64,000 nt of DNA, taken from Planifilum fulgidum. Lineage in GTDB: Bacteria > Bacillota > Bacilli > Thermoactinomycetales > DSM-44946. Below, in pieces: positions 26,405 through 35,362 of the stretch (its first letter is position 1; the number at the start of each line of letters is the position of its first letter). Made by a program: the position numbers and the translations under genes. The notes beneath the pieces were generated by a model. It did no database searches, had not been told where the DNA came from, and saw nothing but the letters and a program-made list of their open reading frames with translations. Location: the NCBI RefSeq assembly GCF_900113175.1, contig NZ_FOOK01000004.1, positions 108,375-172,374 of the forward strand, in the 5' to 3' direction.

Positions 26405-27191
26405 GGAAGCGTTTCAAAGGAGCCGGGCTCCCCGGCTGATCCCCTTTATCATGGCGGGGGATCCCGACATGGAAACGACGGTGTCCCTGCTGCGGCTGCT
26501 GGATCAAGAGGGAGCGACGGCGGTGGAAGTGGGGTTTCCCTTTTCGGATCCGCTGGCCGACGGTCCGGTGATCCAGCAGGCGGCCTGGCGGGCCCTGGGC
26601 CAGGGAGTGACACTGCACCGCTTGTGGGAGATGGTCTCCATCGCCCGGGAGCGGGGAGTACAGGTGCCGCTGATCTTGTTTTCCTATTACAACCCGCTGC
26701 TTTCCTACGGCCTTCGCCCGCTGGTCACCGATGCCAAGCGGGCGGGATTCAACGGCCTCATCGTTCCCGACCTGCCCGTGGAAGAGAGCGAGGGACTGCG
26801 CGAACTGTGCGACCAGGCGGGACTGGCCCTGATTCCGCTGGTGGCTCCCACTTCCCGGGAGCGGATCGGGAAAATCGCGTCCCGGGCCAGGGGGTTCGTC
26901 TATTGCGTTTCGTCCCTGGGGACGACGGGGCGGAGGGAACGCTTTTCCCATGGGGTGGAGCGCTTCCTTCAGGAAGTACGGAGCCGCTCTCCGGTTCCCA
27001 TCGTGGTGGGGTTCGGCATCTCCCGGGGGGAGCATGTCCGCCACTTTTCCCGGTTTGCCGACGGTGTGGTGGTCGGAAGCGCCCTTGTCGAACAAATTGC
27101 TTCCGTTTCGGAGAAGCTGCGGCGTGAGGAAGATCGGCCGCAGGCCCTGGAGGATATCCGGAGGTTTGTCAGGAGGCTGAAAACGGAGTAA
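26391..27191 (+). CDS. trpA: Tryptophan synthase alpha chain
   Basis: A 266-residue TIM barrel that releases indole from indole-3-glycerol phosphate. [18 protein letters not shown] carries the catalytic glutamate and aspartate positions; GLIVPDLP and VGFGIS are family motifs. It ends the trp genes proper, 31 bases before hisC. Confidence 0.98.
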   Translation: MERIREAFQRSRAPRLIPFIMAGDPDMETTVSLLRLLDQEGATAVEVGFPFSDPLADGPVIQQAAWRALGQGVTLHRLWEMVSIARERGVQVPLILFSYYNPLLSYGLRPLVTDAKRAGFNGLIVPDLPVEESEGLRELCDQAGLALIPLVAPTSRERIGKIASRARGFVYCVSSLGTTGRRERFSHGVERFLQEVRSRSPVPIVVGFGISRGEHVRHFSRFADGVVVGSALVEQIASVSEKLRREEDRPQALEDIRRFVRRLKTE

Positions 27192-27222
27192 GATAAAGAG
27201 AAAAACAGCGGGGAGGAACCAT

Positions 27223-28326
27223 ATGAAACCGAAGGCAGCCATTCGCGGCTTGCCGGTCTATGAGCCGGGCAAGCCCTTGGAAGAAGTGAAGCGGGAGCTG
27301 GGGCTCGATGACGTGATCAAGCTGGCTTCCAACGAGAACCCCTTTGGGTGCTCTCCAAAGGTGAAAGAACGCCTTGCATCCGAATTTTCCTCGCTTCCCC
27401 TCTATCCGGAGGGAACGGCCCCGGAACTGCGCCGGGCGCTTTCGGAGCGGCTCAAGGTGGATCCCGAGGGGATCATCCTCGGAAACGGTTCGGATGAGAT
27501 CATTCAAATGGTTTCCCGAGCTTATCTCGAAACGGGCGATGAAGCGGTGATGGCGGACAAGACCTTTCCCCGGTACAAGACCCAGACGTTGATCGAAGGG
27601 GCCAAACCGGTGGAGGTTCCCCTGCGGGAGGGGGTGCATGATCTTTCCGGAATGCTGCGGCGGGTGACGGACAGGACCAAGATCCTGTGGATCTGCAATC
27701 CCAACAACCCGACGGGAACCATTGTCGATGCGCCGTCCCTCACCGGATTCCTGGAGGAACTTCCCGATCACGTGTTGGTGGTGATCGACGAAGCCTACGC
27801 CGAATATGTGACGGATCCCGCCTATCCCGATTCGGTTCGGCTCCTGGAGAAACATCCGAGGCTGATCGTTCTCCGGACCTTTTCTAAAATCCACGGGCTG
27901 GCTTCGCTCCGGATCGGCTACGGGCTGGCCCACCCCGACATCGTGCGGGAACTGAACCGGGTGCGGGAGCCCTTCAACGTGAACCGTCTGGCGCAACGGG
28001 CGGCGCTCGCCGCCCTGGAGGACGAAGCCTTCGTCCGAACATGCCGGGAACAAAACCGGCGGGGGATCGAGCAGATCTTACGCCGGCTTGAGGAGTGGAA
28101 TCTGTTTTATTATCCCCCTCACGGGAATTTCATTCTGCTGGACACGGGCCGTCCCGCGGATGAAGCCTTTGAATTTCTGCTGAAACGAGGGGTGATCGTT
28201 CGTTCCGGAAAGGCTTTGGGTTATCCCACCTTCATCCGGGTGACGGTGGGAACGCCGGAACAGAACCGGCGCTTTTTGGATGCGCTCGGGGAGTTTGTGG
28301 CGGAAAAGGAAGCGGATCGGCCATGA
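27223..28326 (+). CDS. hisC: Histidinol-phosphate / aromatic aminotransferase
   Basis: A 367-residue class I/II PLP aminotransferase. NPNNPTGT, VVIDEAYAEY and the PLP lysine motif FSKIHGLASLRIGYG are visible. As in Bacillus, its position between trpA and tyrA suggests double use in histidine synthesis and in phenylalanine/tyrosine transamination. It overlaps tyrA by ATGA. Confidence 0.96.
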   Translation: MKPKAAIRGLPVYEPGKPLEEVKRELGLDDVIKLASNENPFGCSPKVKERLASEFSSLPLYPEGTAPELRRALSERLKVDPEGIILGNGSDEIIQMVSRAYLETGDEAVMADKTFPRYKTQTLIEGAKPVEVPLREGVHDLSGMLRRVTDRTKILWICNPNNPTGTIVDAPSLTGFLEELPDHVLVVIDEAYAEYVTDPAYPDSVRLLEKHPRLIVLRTFSKIHGLASLRIGYGLAHPDIVRELNRVREPFNVNRLAQRAALAALEDEAFVRTCREQNRRGIEQILRRLEEWNLFYYPPHGNFILLDTGRPADEAFEFLLKRGVIVRSGKALGYPTFIRVTVGTPEQNRRFLDALGEFVAEKEADRP

Positions 28327-29420
28327 AGGCGGCGGTGCTGGGAGTCGGCCTGATCGGCGGTTCGCTGGCTCTCTGCCTGAAAGAGCGGACGAATTGCCGC
28401 GTCTTTGGTTATGACCATTCCCAGGAAACCCTGGACTGGGCCGTCGCCGCCGGTGTCATCGACGAAGGAAGCCGCCGGCTGGAAGAGGCGGTGAAGGATG
28501 CGGAGTTCATTTTTTTGGCGGTCCCCGTGGGAACGATTCCCGAACTTTTGTCCCGCCTGGAACGGCAACCCCTTTCTCCCGGGTGCATCATCTCGGACGT
28601 GGGCAGCACCAAAGGAAAATTGGTCCGTTGGTTCGAGGAATTTCGAAAGCGGGGAGTGACATACATCGGCGGACACCCGATGGCAGGCTCCCACCGTTCC
28701 GGTGTGGAGGCCGCCCATTCCTTGCTGTTTGAAAACGCCTATTACATTTTGACTCCCTCGCCGGAGACGCCGCTTTCTGAAGTGCAAAAATTGAGCAGTC
28801 TTCTCCAGCAAGCGACAAAGGCCAAAATGGTGATCATGGATCCCCATCACCACGACCGGCTGGTGGGGGCGATCAGCCATCTGCCCCACATCATCGCCGC
28901 CGGTTTGGTCAATCAGGTGGGGCGTTACAACGAGGAAAACGAATGGTTTCACCGCCTGGCCGCGGGGGGATTCCGGGACTTGACCCGGATCGCCGCCAGC
29001 CATCCCGTCATGTGGCGGGACATTCTGATGAGCAACCGCGGGGAACTGCTCAGGCTGATGGAGGATTGGCTGTCGGTGATGGAGGAGGTGCGGGACGCCA
29101 TCGAGCGGGGAGATGCGGAGGAGATCGAAAATTTTTTCCGCCGGGCGCGATTCCTTCGACAACAGCTCCCCGAACGGAAAAAGGACATGTTGCTCCCCTC
29201 CTTCGAGTGTTACGTGGATGTGCCGGACCAACCCGGCGTGATCGGCTGGGTGGCCATGTTGCTCGGGAACGAGGGCATCAACCTGAGCAACATCGGCATC
29301 ATGGAGAACCGGGAGGATGCCGCCGGCGTGCTCCGGCTCGTGTTCCAAAAGGAAGAGGATTTGAAACGGGCGATCCGCATTCTGAGCGATGCGGGCTATC
29401 GGGTGTTTTCGTTTGATTGA
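28323..29420 (+). CDS. tyrA: Prephenate dehydrogenase with C-terminal ACT domain
   Basis: A 365-residue enzyme for tyrosine synthesis. The NAD-binding motif GVGLIGGSLAL is at residues 6-16, and the catalytic histidine is in GGHPMAGS. Residues from about 298 onward (ECYVDVPDQPGVIGW) form an ACT domain, the likely site of feedback control. It follows hisC with a 4-base overlap. Confidence 0.97.
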   Translation: MKAAVLGVGLIGGSLALCLKERTNCRVFGYDHSQETLDWAVAAGVIDEGSRRLEEAVKDAEFIFLAVPVGTIPELLSRLERQPLSPGCIISDVGSTKGKLVRWFEEFRKRGVTYIGGHPMAGSHRSGVEAAHSLLFENAYYILTPSPETPLSEVQKLSSLLQQATKAKMVIMDPHHHDRLVGAISHLPHIIAAGLVNQVGRYNEENEWFHRLAAGGFRDLTRIAASHPVMWRDILMSNRGELLRLMEDWLSVMEEVRDAIERGDAEEIENFFRRARFLRQQLPERKKDMLLPSFECYVDVPDQPGVIGWVAMLLGNEGINLSNIGIMENREDAAGVLRLVFQKEEDLKRAIRILSDAGYRVFSFD

Positions 29421-29548
29421 AAATCGGCCCGGGGCTCCGGGCTTTCGGCATGGCGGAAATCCCGCGGCTTGATGTGATTTGCGCGATTTAACCCTGCTTT
29501 ACCGGCGGACGCTTTTCAACAAGGGAAGACGGAAAGGAAAGGGTGCAG

Positions 29549-30829
29549 ATGCTGAAAATCGGCAAAGGAAAAGCCTTCGACAAGGTGCTTCAGGTTCCGG
29601 GGGACAAGTCGATTTCCCACCGGGCGGTGATGTTCGGGGCCATCGCCGAAGGGACGACCCGGATCGAAAATTTTTTGCCCGGGGAGGATTGCCTCCATAC
29701 CATCGAATGTTTTCGGCGCTTGGGCGTGAAGATCGATCGGGAGGGTCCCACCACCCTGACCGTTCACGGCCGAGGATGGCAGGGGCTGCGGGAACCGGAC
29801 CAATGCCTCGATGTGGGCAATTCCGGCACGACGATCCGGCTGCTGCTGGGCATTCTGGCCGGCAGCCCCTTCTTTTCCATCGTCCACGGGGACGCATCGA
29901 TTGCCCGCCGGCCGATGGACCGGGTGGTGGAACCCCTGCGCCGGATGGGGGCGCGGATCGACGGCCGGGACGGCGGAAGATTTGCTCCCCTCGCGGTACG
30001 CGGTGGAGAACTGAGAGGAATTGAACACCACAGCCCTGTGGCGAGCGCCCAGGTGAAATCCTGTCTCCTGCTCGCAGGACTTCGGGCGGAAGGGTGGACC
30101 CGGGTGCGGGAGCCCCACCCATCCCGGGACCATTCCGAACGGATGCTGACGGCCTTTGGGGCGAAGCTTTCCCTGGAGGAAGGAACGATATCCGTCCGGG
30201 GAGGCCAAGGCCTTTCCGGCCGACACGTCCGGGTGCCGGGGGACATCTCCTCGGCGGCCTTTCTTTTCGCCGCCGCGCTGCTGGTTCCCGGCAGCCGGGT
30301 GACGGTCCGGGACGTGGGAATCAATCCCACCCGAACAGGCATTCTTGATGTGTTCCGATCCATGGGGGCGGAGGTGACCGTCACCCCGAAGGACCAATGG
30401 TGCGGGGAGCCGGTGGGAGATGTCACCGTGACCGGCGGACCGCTACGGGGCGTCGAAGTGGGCGGTTCATTGATTCCCCGCCTGATCGACGAGATTCCCG
30501 TGCTGGCGGTGGTGGCCACCCGGGCGGAGGGAAGAACGGTGATCCGCGACGCCGCCGAGCTGAAGGTGAAGGAAAGCAACCGGATCGCCACGGTGGCGGA
30601 GGAACTTCGCAAATTGGGGGCGCGGGTGGAAGAGACGCCGGACGGGATGGTGATCGAAGGCCCCACTCCTCTGCGGGGAGGCCTGCTGGACAGCCACGGC
30701 GACCATCGGATCGGAATGGCCATGGCCGTCGCCGGACTGGCCGCCGACGGGGGTGTGGGCGTGAACGGGGAGGAAGCCATCGCCGTTTCCTTTCCCAATT
30801 TCGCGGCGATCCTCAAGGAATTGGAATGA
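29549..30829 (+). CDS. aroA: 3-phosphoshikimate 1-carboxyvinyltransferase (EPSP synthase)
   Basis: A 426-residue enzyme making EPSP in the shikimate pathway. [19 protein letters not shown] and LKVKESNRI are conserved; the GNSGTT form resembles class II enzymes of Gram-positive bacteria. ATG 29549 is chosen for its spacing from AAAGGG; GTG 29543 is possible. B. subtilis names this gene aroE. It ends the aromatic block. Confidence 0.97.
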   Translation: MLKIGKGKAFDKVLQVPGDKSISHRAVMFGAIAEGTTRIENFLPGEDCLHTIECFRRLGVKIDREGPTTLTVHGRGWQGLREPDQCLDVGNSGTTIRLLLGILAGSPFFSIVHGDASIARRPMDRVVEPLRRMGARIDGRDGGRFAPLAVRGGELRGIEHHSPVASAQVKSCLLLAGLRAEGWTRVREPHPSRDHSERMLTAFGAKLSLEEGTISVRGGQGLSGRHVRVPGDISSAAFLFAAALLVPGSRVTVRDVGINPTRTGILDVFRSMGAEVTVTPKDQWCGEPVGDVTVTGGPLRGVEVGGSLIPRLIDEIPVLAVVATRAEGRTVIRDAAELKVKESNRIATVAEELRKLGARVEETPDGMVIEGPTPLRGGLLDSHGDHRIGMAMAVAGLAADGGVGVNGEEAIAVSFPNFAAILKELE

Positions 30830-30894
30830 ATATATAAAGGAATATTCGCGAAAAACAGTCAGAGGGAATCCATCTGAAAATTGAGAATTACCTG

Positions 30895-30923
30895 TTGACA
30901 CGCTGTCCGGGCCCTTGTATAAT
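30895..30923 (+). promoter_or_regulatory. Perfect-consensus sigma-A promoter
   Basis: TTGACA (30895-30900) and TATAAT (30918-30923) are separated by exactly 17 nt. This is the best promoter match I found in the window. It drives a leader containing a terminator and then the membrane-protein gene at 31050. Confidence 0.92.
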
Positions 30924-30929
30924 GAAACT

Positions 30930-31009
30930 ACAGTATGGTTTCTCTCCACTCCTATCCATATCGTGCACGTTCTGTGCATCCGCCTGCTCGACGGGCGGTT
31001 CTTTTTTTT
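30930..31009 (+). ncRNA. Candidate short leader RNA ending in an intrinsic terminator
   Basis: From the predicted transcription start to the T tract is about 80 nt. Hairpins are GAAAC/GTTTC (with the AC-rich loop TACAGTATG), GCAC/GTGC, and finally CCGCCTG (30980-30986) with CGGGCGG (30992-30998) followed by TTCTTTTTTTT. The terminator stands between the strongest promoter and the downstream gene, so the RNA may be an attenuator or a free small RNA. I did not recognise a riboswitch or T-box core. Confidence 0.55.
30980..31009 (+). terminator. Intrinsic terminator in the leader of the 31050 gene
   Basis: A 7-bp GC-rich stem (one T-G pair) with loop CTCGA is followed by eleven bases that are all T except one. 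Confidence 0.85.
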
Positions 31010-31049
31010 GCGGAAGGGACATACCCTGTCAGAAGAGGGAGGGGGGAAC

Positions 31050-31565
31050 ATGAAGGGAAGGATCCGGCCGCTGATGGCGGAGATGGCATTTGTCCTGGTT
31101 TCCGTCGCTTTGCTCAAGGAATGGCTGTTTCCCCTTTTCATCGGATACTGGTTCACCGATGCGGAGCTTGCGGCGGCGCAACTGGAGCGGACGGCGATTC
31201 TCACCGGAACGGTCACCGCGATCATTTATGCGGGGCTGGGTTCGTCGGCCAAATACGGCCACGGCCTTTCCTACACCCGGTCCCTGGGAGCCTTTGCGGC
31301 GGTGCATGCGCCGGTGCTGCTCAGCTGGATCCCCGCGCTGGATTCCCTTTCCCTCCTTCGCTTCATCCGCCTCACCTGGGAAGGACTGCTGGGGGATGCG
31401 CTGGGCCTTTTTCGTCTCGTGAATCCCGATGCCCTGCCCGTTGCGACGCTTCTCCTGGCGCTGCTGCTGTACACGGCGGGGCGGGGGCTTCGAATCGAGG
31501 ACCAAAAGCGGCGGGAAGAACCGGACAGGCGCCGCGTTCGAATTCCTTACCGCCACCGGGGTTGA
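31050..31565 (+). CDS. Unknown four-helix membrane protein with basic C-terminus
   Basis: A 171-residue protein not assigned to a family. Four hydrophobic helices are visible: about residues 10-32 (AFVLVSVALLKEWLFPLFIG), 50-66 (AILTGTVTAIIYAG), 82-106 and 131-148 (ATLLLALLLYTAG). The tail from residue 150 is highly charged and basic (EDQKRREEPDRRRVRIPYRHRG). The ATG has a strong GAGGGAGGGGGG site. It is directly followed by about 1.07 kb of structured non-coding sequence. The topology with a basic tail would fit an RNA-associated membrane protein such as OapA of the OLE RNA system. That parallel is architectural only. Confidence 0.72.
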   Translation: MKGRIRPLMAEMAFVLVSVALLKEWLFPLFIGYWFTDAELAAAQLERTAILTGTVTAIIYAGLGSSAKYGHGLSYTRSLGAFAAVHAPVLLSWIPALDSLSLLRFIRLTWEGLLGDALGLFRLVNPDALPVATLLLALLLYTAGRGLRIEDQKRREEPDRRRVRIPYRHRG

Positions 31566-32632
31566 CGGCAACGTCCTGTCTTGCGCTTTACCACCGCTGG
31601 CGGAGGCCAAAGGCAGCAAAAGCATGCATATAGCCGCCGATCGGCGGGGCGGCCGTCGCCCGGGGATCCAGCCGGCTGATCGTCGGAGACATCTTTCGGA
31701 GGGAACGCGAAGGCCGGAGGATCACAGCCGACGGATTGATCCGGGCAAGCTGAAGGACCCGAAAAGCGCGGCCGGCCTTGCGGGAGCCCTGCGAGGCCGG
31801 CGACCTGCCGCCGATGCGCCGGAAGAAGGGGCGGCGTAAGGAGTTCGTGCCGGCGGCCATGGCCGGACAAGGCGGGAAGTGCGGCCGGCAATTGATCTTT
31901 CCCCCCGGACGGCCAAACGGCGGGATGCAAAGGGGGAAGCGCGCCGGAAAAGCCGTTTCGATTCCGGAAGGGCCTAAGGCATGATGGACGGTTTCGTTTC
32001 AGCGGCGCTCGGCGTGCGCTTGTTGCGCGGGCGCGGCCTAAGGACGGCGCGCCGAAAACAGCCATCGAAGGGCATCAGGGACGCTTGCGGCCGCCGAAGA
32101 TGGATGGGCCGCCCCGGATGCATGGGCCGGAACGGAGTCCGAACGGATTGCCTCCAAGGAGTATGTGGACAGAGAGCGGTTGCGCGTTTTCCAAGGAAAA
32201 ACTGATCGGCCGGGGAGATGAATGGAGCTTCCGCCCTTTCTTTGCGGAGTTCATGCATCATCCCGGGAACAGGATGTTTCTTCGGGGATGGCGGGTGGGA
32301 TCAGCGGAGGCCGGATTCCGCCGCACCCAAATCAACAGGCAGATCCCCTCCGAATCGGGGCTGAAACCCGTTCGGCACTTATGGCCAAACAGGTCACCGT
32401 GATTTCGCCGCTTTTGCATTGAAGGGCGCGCGGGATGTTTAAAGAACGTTGCTCTTTACGGAAAGTCGTCCCCATTTTCCGGGAATGAAGGGGCCGGTCC
32501 ATGGACGATTCCCGCGCGCGGGCGGACGACAAAGATTCCAACGGTGACGGCCGCTTGGGATCGCTGGGAAAGGAAAGCTAAGCCACGCAGCCGGCCTAAA
32601 CCCAGACGGGGAATCAAACAGGCCGGTTTTTT
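31566..32632 (+). ncRNA. Candidate large structured non-coding RNA (about 1.07 kb)
   Basis: No open frame here has a ribosome site, family motif or normal composition. Instead there are many perfect inverted repeats: CCGCC/GGCGG (31634-31638/31643-31647), GGATCA/TGATCC (31719/31737), GCCGGCCT/AGGCCGGC (31771/31794), GCCGCC/GGCGGC (31807/31830), TTCCCCC/GGGGGAA (31899/31932), CCGGAA/TTCCGG (31944/31962), GATGG/CCATC with GTTTCG/CGAAAAC nested (31983/32062), GCGGA/TCCGC inside GGGTG/CACCC (32304/32317 in 32293/32324), and a nested 5+7+7-bp hairpin at 32447-32543. A terminator closes the region. It lacks the conserved cores of RNase P RNA and tmRNA. Strand is inferred from the terminator and upstream promoter. 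Confidence 0.55.
32591..32632 (+). terminator. Strong terminator closing the structured region
   Basis: CCGGCCT (32591-32597) pairs with AGGCCGG (32620-32626) around a 22-nt loop, followed by TTTTTT. Its presence at the end of a gene-free stretch argues that the stretch is transcribed. Confidence 0.82.
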
Positions 32633-32932
32633 GGTGTCCGGAAAAGCCCTCTTTTTCAGCGGAAGGGGGCTCACATGGGGATGCAGCGCCCGAACCTTAG
32701 ACCATTGAAACGCCTGTTTGAGATGAGGGGTGTGGGCGTCGCACCGACCGCCGGACGCCGCATTTTTGAAATCCGGCGGAAAAGCGATTGGTTCCGTGAT
32801 ATCCGATCATGGGAATACTCCTTTTCCCGGGATTGAAAAAACGGCCTCCGAAAGGCACGGACCGAGCAAGTCATATTTTCCCTGTTTTTGTACACGCTAA
32901 CAAAAAACGATGCGGAAACGGGGAGATGCGCG
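32633..32932 (+). other. Gene-free spacer with one perfect inverted repeat
   Basis: About 300 bases without a credible gene. CCGCCGGA (32748-32755) pairs perfectly with TCCGGCGG (32772-32779), and GGTG/CACC lies just upstream. The rest becomes AT-richer toward the next gene. I see no convincing promoter box pair. Confidence 0.5.
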
Positions 32933-34063
32933 GTGAACATCGCCGAGCTGTTGACCTACACGGACATCGATCAGCTGAACCGCATCCGGAGAACCTACGG
33001 CTTTGAAGGAAGCGTTCATTCCAAGAACGAATTGATCCGAACACTCCTTTTCCACCTCGGTGGAAGGCGGGAACTGTCGGAACAGATCCGAAGCTGCGAT
33101 GCGGTCCAGAACCGCTTTTTGCAATTGGTTTTTTTTGACTTGCGGGATGTATTCAGCATGGAGGAGCTCCTCGGGAAGGCGAAGGCCGCCTTCGGAAAGG
33201 AAGAGGGGGATTTGCGCAGCCTGATCCTTTGGCTCCTGAAGCGGGGATGGCTCTTTCCGGGGGTGACTCCGCGCACGCGCCATCTGTACCAGGTGCCCGG
33301 GGATTTGAAGGAGAAGATCAACCGCCTGTTTGCGGAAGAATATTTGGAGGATGCGGTCGAGGAACCGGTGGTCTACCGCGATGAACAGGGCATGCTGGCG
33401 CGGGATCTCCACCGCTTCCTGTCCTTTGTGATGCACAACGACGTTCCGCTCACGGCGGAGGGAGCCATTTATCGCCAGCACCAGCGGAAACTGTTTAAAT
33501 CCTTCATCGTGCCGGAAAAACCGGTCGACAAGAAAGGATGGCGGTTCGGCTTCGGACGCAGGTATCACCTGTATCCCGACCGGTTTTCCCTGATCTATGA
33601 TTATGCCTATTATCAGGGCTACATCACCGAAGAAGAGACGGGATGGATCCGTTTAACGGAGAAGGGAGCGGGGAAAATATTAAATGACGAAACGGAGTCC
33701 AGCCAAGAGATTTACCGCTTTTGGCTGCGCCTTTACCGAAAGCCTGTTCCCCATCTTCCGGTCGTGGTCCGTTGGATCGATCTCCTCGCGCGGGGAAGGT
33801 GGACCTCGGTCGGGGTGATTTCAAAGGCTGTCGCCGATTGGATCGAATCCTATTATTACGAGACGGAAGAAACCCTTCTGCGGCGCATTTTGAAAATGAT
33901 GATGCATCTCGGAGTCGTCCGGATGGGGGAAGGAGCGGACGGGAAGGAGCTGGTGTCCGTCACCGAGGAGGGACATGCGCTGATCACCGGCGTTTCGGGC
34001 TTTTCCGAAGAGGGGTTGGACGACCGCTTTTCAAATCCTTTATTTGGAAAACGACTGGTGTAA
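32933..34063 (+). CDS. Unknown protein with N-terminal helical and possible winged-helix regions
   Basis: A 376-residue soluble protein I cannot name. It begins NIAELLTYTDIDQLNRIRRTYG. Residues 90-130 (SLILWLLKRGWLFPG) and the C-terminal part (TSVGVISKAVADWI, ILKMMMHLGVVRMGE, VTEEGHALITG) look like winged-helix units of the kind seen in helicase-associated XPB-N-like proteins. GTG 32933 is chosen because GGGGAG lies 7 nt upstream. It occupies the slot where B. subtilis has the TPR protein YpiA, but I see no TPR repeats. Confidence 0.72.
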   Translation: MNIAELLTYTDIDQLNRIRRTYGFEGSVHSKNELIRTLLFHLGGRRELSEQIRSCDAVQNRFLQLVFFDLRDVFSMEELLGKAKAAFGKEEGDLRSLILWLLKRGWLFPGVTPRTRHLYQVPGDLKEKINRLFAEEYLEDAVEEPVVYRDEQGMLARDLHRFLSFVMHNDVPLTAEGAIYRQHQRKLFKSFIVPEKPVDKKGWRFGFGRRYHLYPDRFSLIYDYAYYQGYITEEETGWIRLTEKGAGKILNDETESSQEIYRFWLRLYRKPVPHLPVVVRWIDLLARGRWTSVGVISKAVADWIESYYYETEETLLRRILKMMMHLGVVRMGEGADGKELVSVTEEGHALITGVSGFSEEGLDDRFSNPLFGKRLV

Positions 34064-34155
34064 GGAGGAAATTCTGCCTGCCGTGTGGAATGAATAAAAA
34101 TACCGGCATCCGGCGGAAAATCGCTGAATATTCAATCGTCGAAGGGAGGATCGCG

Positions 34156-34704
34156 ATGGGCGATGTAAGCATATCCGACAAGAAGGATTTCATCCAGTGG
34201 TTTTTAAACCGCTACGAACTGCGGAAGCGGGAGTCGGCCTGGCTGCTCAGTTACCTCTCCTCCGACGATGAATTGCTCAAACGCGTTCATTTTGTTGAAA
34301 ACTTAAGAAATTTGCCAAAAACGATCATGATGTCAACGCGCTGCGTCCGAATGACTTCCTTCAAATTCACCAAGCACAACCGGGTGAGCACGGACGTCGA
34401 GACGGCGTTTTACGATATTCGTTCCTGTCCCCATGAAGACATCTATATCGGCCTGTACTTCAAGGACCGTTCAACTTGTCCGGAATACGCCGCAGTATTG
34501 GAGGTTAATCCCATGGAGAGACAAGATCTTGTTCAAGACACTCTGTTGGGGCTGTTGGCGGAGATCGTCCTCGACCGGGCGATCAGGGACTTTCGTGAAC
34601 GCGAGTTGTACCGGCAGATCGATCAGGCCTTGGCGGAAGGGGACGAAGCGAAATTTTTACAATTAACCGAAGAATGGCGGAACCTGGTGGAACAAAAGAA
34701 GTGA
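34156..34704 (+). CDS. ypiB: YpiB family protein (UPF0302)
   Basis: A 182-residue protein of the conserved Bacilli family UPF0302. Segments FIQWFLNRYELRKRESAWLL-type, LPKTIMMSTRC and a C-terminal IDQALAEGDEAKF are characteristic. ATG 34156 follows GGGAGG at 6 nt. The function is not known. Position before ypiF and qcrA is the same as in B. subtilis. Confidence 0.9.
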   Translation: MGDVSISDKKDFIQWFLNRYELRKRESAWLLSYLSSDDELLKRVHFVENLRNLPKTIMMSTRCVRMTSFKFTKHNRVSTDVETAFYDIRSCPHEDIYIGLYFKDRSTCPEYAAVLEVNPMERQDLVQDTLLGLLAEIVLDRAIRDFRERELYRQIDQALAEGDEAKFLQLTEEWRNLVEQKK

Positions 34705-34715
34705 TTTGGGGTATA

Positions 34716-34744
34716 ATGCTCGGAAAAGGCCGGGCATTTTTTTT
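34716..34744 (+). terminator. Terminator between ypiB and ypiF
   Basis: ATGCTCGG pairs with CCGGGCAT (one T-G pair) around AAAAGG and runs into a T tract. It lies only 16 bases before the ypiF start, so ypiF depends on read-through or a promoter I cannot see. Confidence 0.82.
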
Positions 34745-34760
34745 GTGAAAGGTGTTTTCG

Positions 34761-35228
34761 ATGCGATTGACTGAGATGCGTCAAGATGAATGGACAAAGG
34801 TTGCCCCGTATGTCGACACGCTCTGCCTTCCGGTTTACCGCACCGCTTTTTCGGAGAAGCGGATCCGCCTGGAGGAGAGGAGAGTCGTCGAAGCGGTGGC
34901 GGACCGGGTGGAGAGGGCGCTTACGGGACGATTGCTCCTGTTGCCCGCGATCGCTTACGAAGGGGGGGACCGGGAAGCCTTCCGCGCCTATCTGGGCAAT
35001 GTCTTGGCGGAATTGGCCCGTTCGGCCTTTCATCATCTCGTGATCGTCGTGCCGGAGGATCTGGCGGAAGCGGCCGAGGCCCGCGGAAAGATCGCGGTTC
35101 ATCCGCTTCCTTCCCGAAATGAGGCGACGGAGGAGGAGATCGAGGAGTGGGCCGAGGCGCTGCGGGAGCGGATTGTCCGCCTGTGGCAGGGGGCGGATGA
35201 TGAAAACGCCTCCGACGAGGAAAGCTAA
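34761..35228 (+). CDS. ypiF: YpiF family protein (DUF2487)
   Basis: A 155-residue soluble protein of the DUF2487 family found next to qcr genes in Bacilli. It starts MRLTEMRQDEW, has LLLLPAIAYEGGD in the middle and an acidic C-terminus. ATG 34761 follows AAAGGTG at 6 nt; the in-frame GTG 34752 overlaps that site. The function is unknown. Confidence 0.85.
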   Translation: MRLTEMRQDEWTKVAPYVDTLCLPVYRTAFSEKRIRLEERRVVEAVADRVERALTGRLLLLPAIAYEGGDREAFRAYLGNVLAELARSAFHHLVIVVPEDLAEAAEARGKIAVHPLPSRNEATEEEIEEWAEALRERIVRLWQGADDENASDEES

Positions 35229-35261
35229 GAGAGATCCGTTTTCGCCCTTTCGACGCTTTTC

Positions 35262-35291
35262 TTGACATGCGGTGAGACGGTTGGCTATCAT
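35262..35291 (+). promoter_or_regulatory. Sigma-A promoter of qcrABC
   Basis: TTGACA at 35262 and TATCAT at 35286 are 18 nt apart. The predicted start leaves a leader of about 65 nt before qcrA. Confidence 0.75.
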
Positions 35292-35362
35292 GGATATGTC
35301 CTAGCGCTGATGGTTCCGGTCCGGTGGACGTTTAACCCGTATAGAGGGAGGTCGGATGCGTC

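Noticed and set aside
31547..32065. 172-codon minus-strand frame and several plus-strand frames (31429-31839, 31981-32205, 32085-32402) in the gap
   Set aside because: Pro/Arg/Gly/Ala-rich translations without SD, motifs or mutual consistency; the region is better explained by inverted repeats.
31566..32632. RNase P RNA or tmRNA as the identity of the structured region
   Set aside because: The RNase P P4 core (GAGGAAAGTCC-type) and the tmRNA tRNA-like 3' end were not found on the plus strand.
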